Shown here piece after piece: positions 5,655 through 7,559 of a stretch of DNA of 7,559 nucleotides. The stretch spans positions 1 to 7,559 of the forward strand of contig CALKMY010000162.1 in assembly GCA_938091275.1 (NCBI GenBank). Direction: 5' to 3'. A program made the position numbers and the translations under genes. The stretch's first letter is position 1; every line of letters starts with the position of its first letter. This DNA comes from Candidatus Nanopelagicales bacterium. GTDB taxonomy: Bacteria; Actinomycetota; Actinomycetes; S36-B12. The notes under the pieces were generated by a model. It had not been told where the DNA came from. It searched no databases and was given only the letters and a program-made list of their open reading frames with translations.

Positions 5655-6140
5655 ATGACTGATGTGACGTGGTTGACGCAACAGGCCCACGACCGCTTGA
5701 TGGAGGAATTGGCCGAGCGTGAGGGGCCAACTCGGGTGGAGATCACCAAACGAATCGAGGCTGCGCGAGAAGAAGGCGACCTCAAGGAAAACGGCGGCTA
5801 CCACGCTGCGAAAGAGGAGCAGGGCAAGAACGAGGCCCGCATCCGTCAGCTGAAGCAGCTCCTGGAATCGGCGCAGATCGGGGCTCCCGACGCTGCCGAC
5901 GACGAAGTGGCCGCCGGCAAGGTGGTCACCATCAAGTTCATCGAGTTCGATGATGAAGAAACGTTCTTCCTGGGCTCCCGGGAAGAGGCCGCACACGCGT
6001 CCATTGAGGTGTATTCGCCGACATCGCCTCTCGGTTCCGCCGTCGACGGCAAGAAGGTCGGCGAGGTCGCAACCTACGAGCTGGCCAATGGCAAGCAGAT
6101 GAGCGTCGAGATTATGAAGGTCGAGGCGTACACCAACTAG
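5655..6140 (+). CDS. greA: Transcription elongation factor GreA
   Basis: A 161-residue factor that enters the RNA polymerase secondary channel and stimulates cleavage of the 3' end of backtracked RNA, so that stalled elongation complexes restart. The N-terminal coiled-coil spans about 9-76. Its tip, EEGDLKENGGYHAAKEEQ, carries the acidic residues Asp42 and Glu45 that match the metal-coordinating pair in E. coli GreA. The C-terminal FKBP-like domain at about 80-161 contains the hallmark SPTSPLGSAVDGKKVGE at 121-137. Length is standard (about 160). The ATG at 5655 is chosen because residues 4-9 begin the conserved start of the coiled-coil and a promoter lies just upstream; the frame could extend to 5526 but would overlap DUF4307. 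The tip reads NGGYH where E. coli has NAEYH. I recall this as normal for actinobacterial GreA. Confidence 0.97.
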   Translation: MTDVTWLTQQAHDRLMEELAEREGPTRVEITKRIEAAREEGDLKENGGYHAAKEEQGKNEARIRQLKQLLESAQIGAPDAADDEVAAGKVVTIKFIEFDDEETFFLGSREEAAHASIEVYSPTSPLGSAVDGKKVGEVATYELANGKQMSVEIMKVEAYTN

Positions 6141-6153
6141 CGCGCGATCGCTA
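6138..6153. other. Inverted repeat joining the stops of greA and the ABC permease
   Basis: TAGCG (6138-6142) and CGCTA (6149-6153) are an inverted repeat made from the two facing stop codons plus the 10 bases between. An internal GCGATCGC palindrome spans 6144-6151. The stem is short and lacks a T-tract, so any termination for these convergent genes would have to occur inside the opposite coding sequence. The symmetry is clear but may be accidental. Confidence 0.3.
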
Positions 6154-7002
6154 CTTTCGAGCCGCAGTCCGATACTTGCGCACGGCCAGCGGCGCGAAGA
6201 TCGCGATAATGACAACGCAGGAGATAACGGTGTATAGCGCCGCGTTGTTCAACGTCCAGTAATCCGTGGGTGCACCCGTCGGATTTCCGAACAGTTCCCG
6301 GGTTGCTTGCACGAGCGCGGAAATGGGATTGAACGCGGCGAAGTACTGCAACCACGTCGGAAGAGCGGTGATCGGGACGAACGCGTTCGACAGGAATGTC
6401 AACGGGAAGATCCAGATAAGGCCGGCCGTATTGGCCGTCTCGGTGTTCGGGACCGACAGCCCGACGAAGGCACCGACCCAGGTGACGGTGTATGCGAAGA
6501 GCAGCAACAGCAGGTACGCGAGGATGGCGTTCACGATGCCGTCGTTGATCCGCCATCCGACGATGTATCCGGTGATCGACAAGACGGTCAGCACGAGCAC
6601 CTGACGCAAAGCGTTTGCGAAGGTGTTGCCGATCAACACCGCAGGCTGAGACATCGGGAGTGCTCGATATCGATCAATGATCCCCCGCTGCATGGCTTCT
6701 GCCAGACCCACGGTGCTCGCCGCAGCGGCGAAGGCAACGGTTTGGCCGAAGATGCCGGGCATCAGGTACTCGCGGTAGAGCGATGGATCGCCCTCCGACC
6801 CTGGTTCGGCTCCCGGGATCGGAATGGCTCCACCGAAGACAAAGGCGAACAGCAGAACGAAGATCACCGGCTGAATGAGCTGGAAGAACAACGCCTCGGG
6901 AATGCGGAAAGACGCCGTGATCGTCGACCGGGCGATGATCAACGAGTCGTGAATCGTCCACCCGAGCAGCGGGCGTCGACTCTGCAAACCGGTTGCGCTC
7001 AT
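6151..7002 (-). CDS. ABC-2 type exporter permease, DrrB-like
   Basis: A 283-residue integral membrane subunit of an ABC exporter. Six transmembrane helices are predicted, at about 40-58, 83-104, 130-150, 155-182, 192-213 and 255-273. Between helices 2 and 3 lies RGIIDRYRALPMS (about 106-118), the cytoplasmic coupling segment typical of ABC-2 permeases. The segment NAFVPITALPTWLQYFAAFN at about 206-225 followed by PISALVQATREL is the signature of the daunorubicin-resistance (DrrB) and oleandomycin exporter group. The ATG at 7002 overlaps the stop of the ATPase gene by 4 bases and has a strong GGGGAGG site 6 bases ahead. The pair forms a two-gene exporter. The transported compound is unknown: candidates include hydrophobic drugs, secondary metabolites and lipids. 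Confidence 0.92.
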   Translation of the reverse strand: MSATGLQSRRPLLGWTIHDSLIIARSTITASFRIPEALFFQLIQPVIFVLLFAFVFGGAIPIPGAEPGSEGDPSLYREYLMPGIFGQTVAFAAAASTVGLAEAMQRGIIDRYRALPMSQPAVLIGNTFANALRQVLVLTVLSITGYIVGWRINDGIVNAILAYLLLLLFAYTVTWVGAFVGLSVPNTETANTAGLIWIFPLTFLSNAFVPITALPTWLQYFAAFNPISALVQATRELFGNPTGAPTDYWTLNNAALYTVISCVVIIAIFAPLAVRKYRTAARK

Positions 7003-7559
7003 CGACGACCTCCCCGGCGGCCTCGACGCGAGGGTTCGGGGCGCTCGGGCTGCTGATCTTCGGCGCCGTGACCGGTCAGGGTCAAGAAGACGTCGTCCAG
7101 GGTCGGCCGTCGCAGGGCGATGTCGGCGACGCCGACGTTCTGCGCGTCGAGGGCACGCACTGCGTCGATCAGGACCGACGAGCCTCCCGCAACCGGTGCT
7201 GAGTATTGGACACCCTCGGTTGTCGGCTCCCCCGACACAACGCCGGACAGAGCGTCGATAGCGCGGGTGGCGGACTGCTCGTCATCAAGGGTGATCTCGA
7301 TACGGTCGCCACCGATTTGATCCTTCAATTCACTCGACGTGCCGTGCGCGATCACCTGACCCTGATCGATCACGACGATGTCATCGGCTAGTTGGTCCGC
7401 TTCATCGAGATATTGGGTGGTGAGCAGGACGGTCGTCCCCTCGGAAACCAACTCAGAGATGACGTCCCACAGGCCGATCCGCGAGCGCGGGTCCAAGCCA
7501 GTGGTGGGCTCGTCCAAAAACAGAATTCCCGGCTTGGCGATCAGACTCGCCGCTAGATC
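6999..7559 (-). CDS. ABC exporter ATP-binding protein, DrrA-like (partial, N-terminus missing)
   Basis: The last 186 residues of an ATPase cut by the right window edge; the frame is open from 7559 to the TGA at 7001-6999. The fragment begins at DLAASL, just after the ABC signature, so Walker A, Q-loop and signature are outside the window. Visible parts are Walker B ILFLDEP (12-18 of the fragment), the D-loop and the DrrA-type continuation TTGLDPRSR. In the switch region LTTQYLDEAD, a Gln replaces the usual His. The C-terminal regulatory region contains LRRPTLDDVFLTLTGH, a DrrA hallmark. The tail is basic and Arg/Pro-rich (PERPEPSRRGRRGGRR). It overlaps the permease start in an ATGA junction and would drive export of an unknown substrate. 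A TTG at 7517 sits within Walker B and is not the start. Confidence 0.92.
   Translation of the reverse strand, partial: DLAASLIAKPGILFLDEPTTGLDPRSRIGLWDVISELVSEGTTVLLTTQYLDEADQLADDIVVIDQGQVIAHGTSSELKDQIGGDRIEITLDDEQSATRAIDALSGVVSGEPTTEGVQYSAPVAGGSSVLIDAVRALDAQNVGVADIALRRPTLDDVFLTLTGHGAEDQQPERPEPSRRGRRGGRR
7009..7015 (-). promoter_or_regulatory. Ribosome binding site of the exporter permease
   Basis: On the minus strand GGGGAGG lies 6 bases before the permease ATG at 7002, inside the end of the ATPase gene. It is a near-perfect anti-16S match. With the 4-base overlap it suggests coupled but strongly initiated translation of the membrane subunit. Confidence 0.75.

Noticed and set aside
6307..7056. 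Plus-strand open frame of 249 codons antisense to the exporter permease
   Set aside because: The translation is extremely rich in Arg, Gly, Asp and Gln with no domain, while the opposite strand codes for a clear ABC-2 permease.
1..7559. Search for a mobile element, toxin-antitoxin pair, defence system, tRNA or biosynthetic cluster
   Set aside because: Every stretch is accounted for by recognisable housekeeping or transport genes. I saw no transposase, integrase, terminal repeats, tRNA-like cloverleaf or atypical base composition.

Overview
The window is a compact stretch of chromosome from a high-GC actinobacterium (Actinomycetota). The evidence is a mycothiol S-conjugate amidase (Mca), which exists only in mycothiol-producing actinobacteria. 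Next to it lies a gene order (greA, DUF4307 membrane protein, mca, small membrane protein) that I recall from Mycobacterium (Rv1080c to Rv1083). GTG starts and candidate leaderless promoters fit the same group. I cannot name the genus from sequence alone. All the genes look like ordinary chromosomal genes. I see no insertion sequence, phage gene, CRISPR array, tRNA or rRNA, and no gene-free stretch longer than about 55 bases.

Layout, left to right. (1) Bases 1-1850, plus strand: the tail of a molybdate permease (ModB-like), the molybdate ABC ATPase ModC joined to it by an ATGA overlap, then family 1 uracil-DNA glycosylase (ung). (2) Bases 1902-5104, minus strand, read right to left: mca, a 96-residue membrane protein, a SURF1-family protein, a PfkB-type sugar kinase and a DUF3817 membrane protein. 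The genes are separated by at most 26 bases or overlap, so they probably form one operon. Its end faces the end of ung across a GC-rich hairpin with a tandem 10-base repeat. (3) Bases 5123-6140, plus strand: a DUF4307 membrane protein, divergent from mca across only 18 bases, then the transcription cleavage factor greA. (4) Bases 6151-7559, minus strand: an ABC-2 exporter of the DrrA/DrrB type, with the ATPase (cut by the window edge) coupled to its permease by another ATGA overlap.

How the genes work together. ModB and ModC import molybdate for molybdenum cofactor. Ung removes uracil from DNA. Mca cleaves mycothiol conjugates of electrophiles and drugs to mercapturic acids, and the DrrAB-like pump nearby could export toxic compounds, though nothing ties the two directly. 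SURF1 helps assemble cytochrome c oxidase. Its place downstream of mca, with a sugar kinase, is the most interesting gene-order feature. GreA rescues backtracked RNA polymerase.

I found no convincing wholly new system. The best leads are candidate leaderless promoters at greA and DUF4307, the mixed mca-SURF1-kinase operon, and the uncharacterised acidic-tailed small membrane protein.
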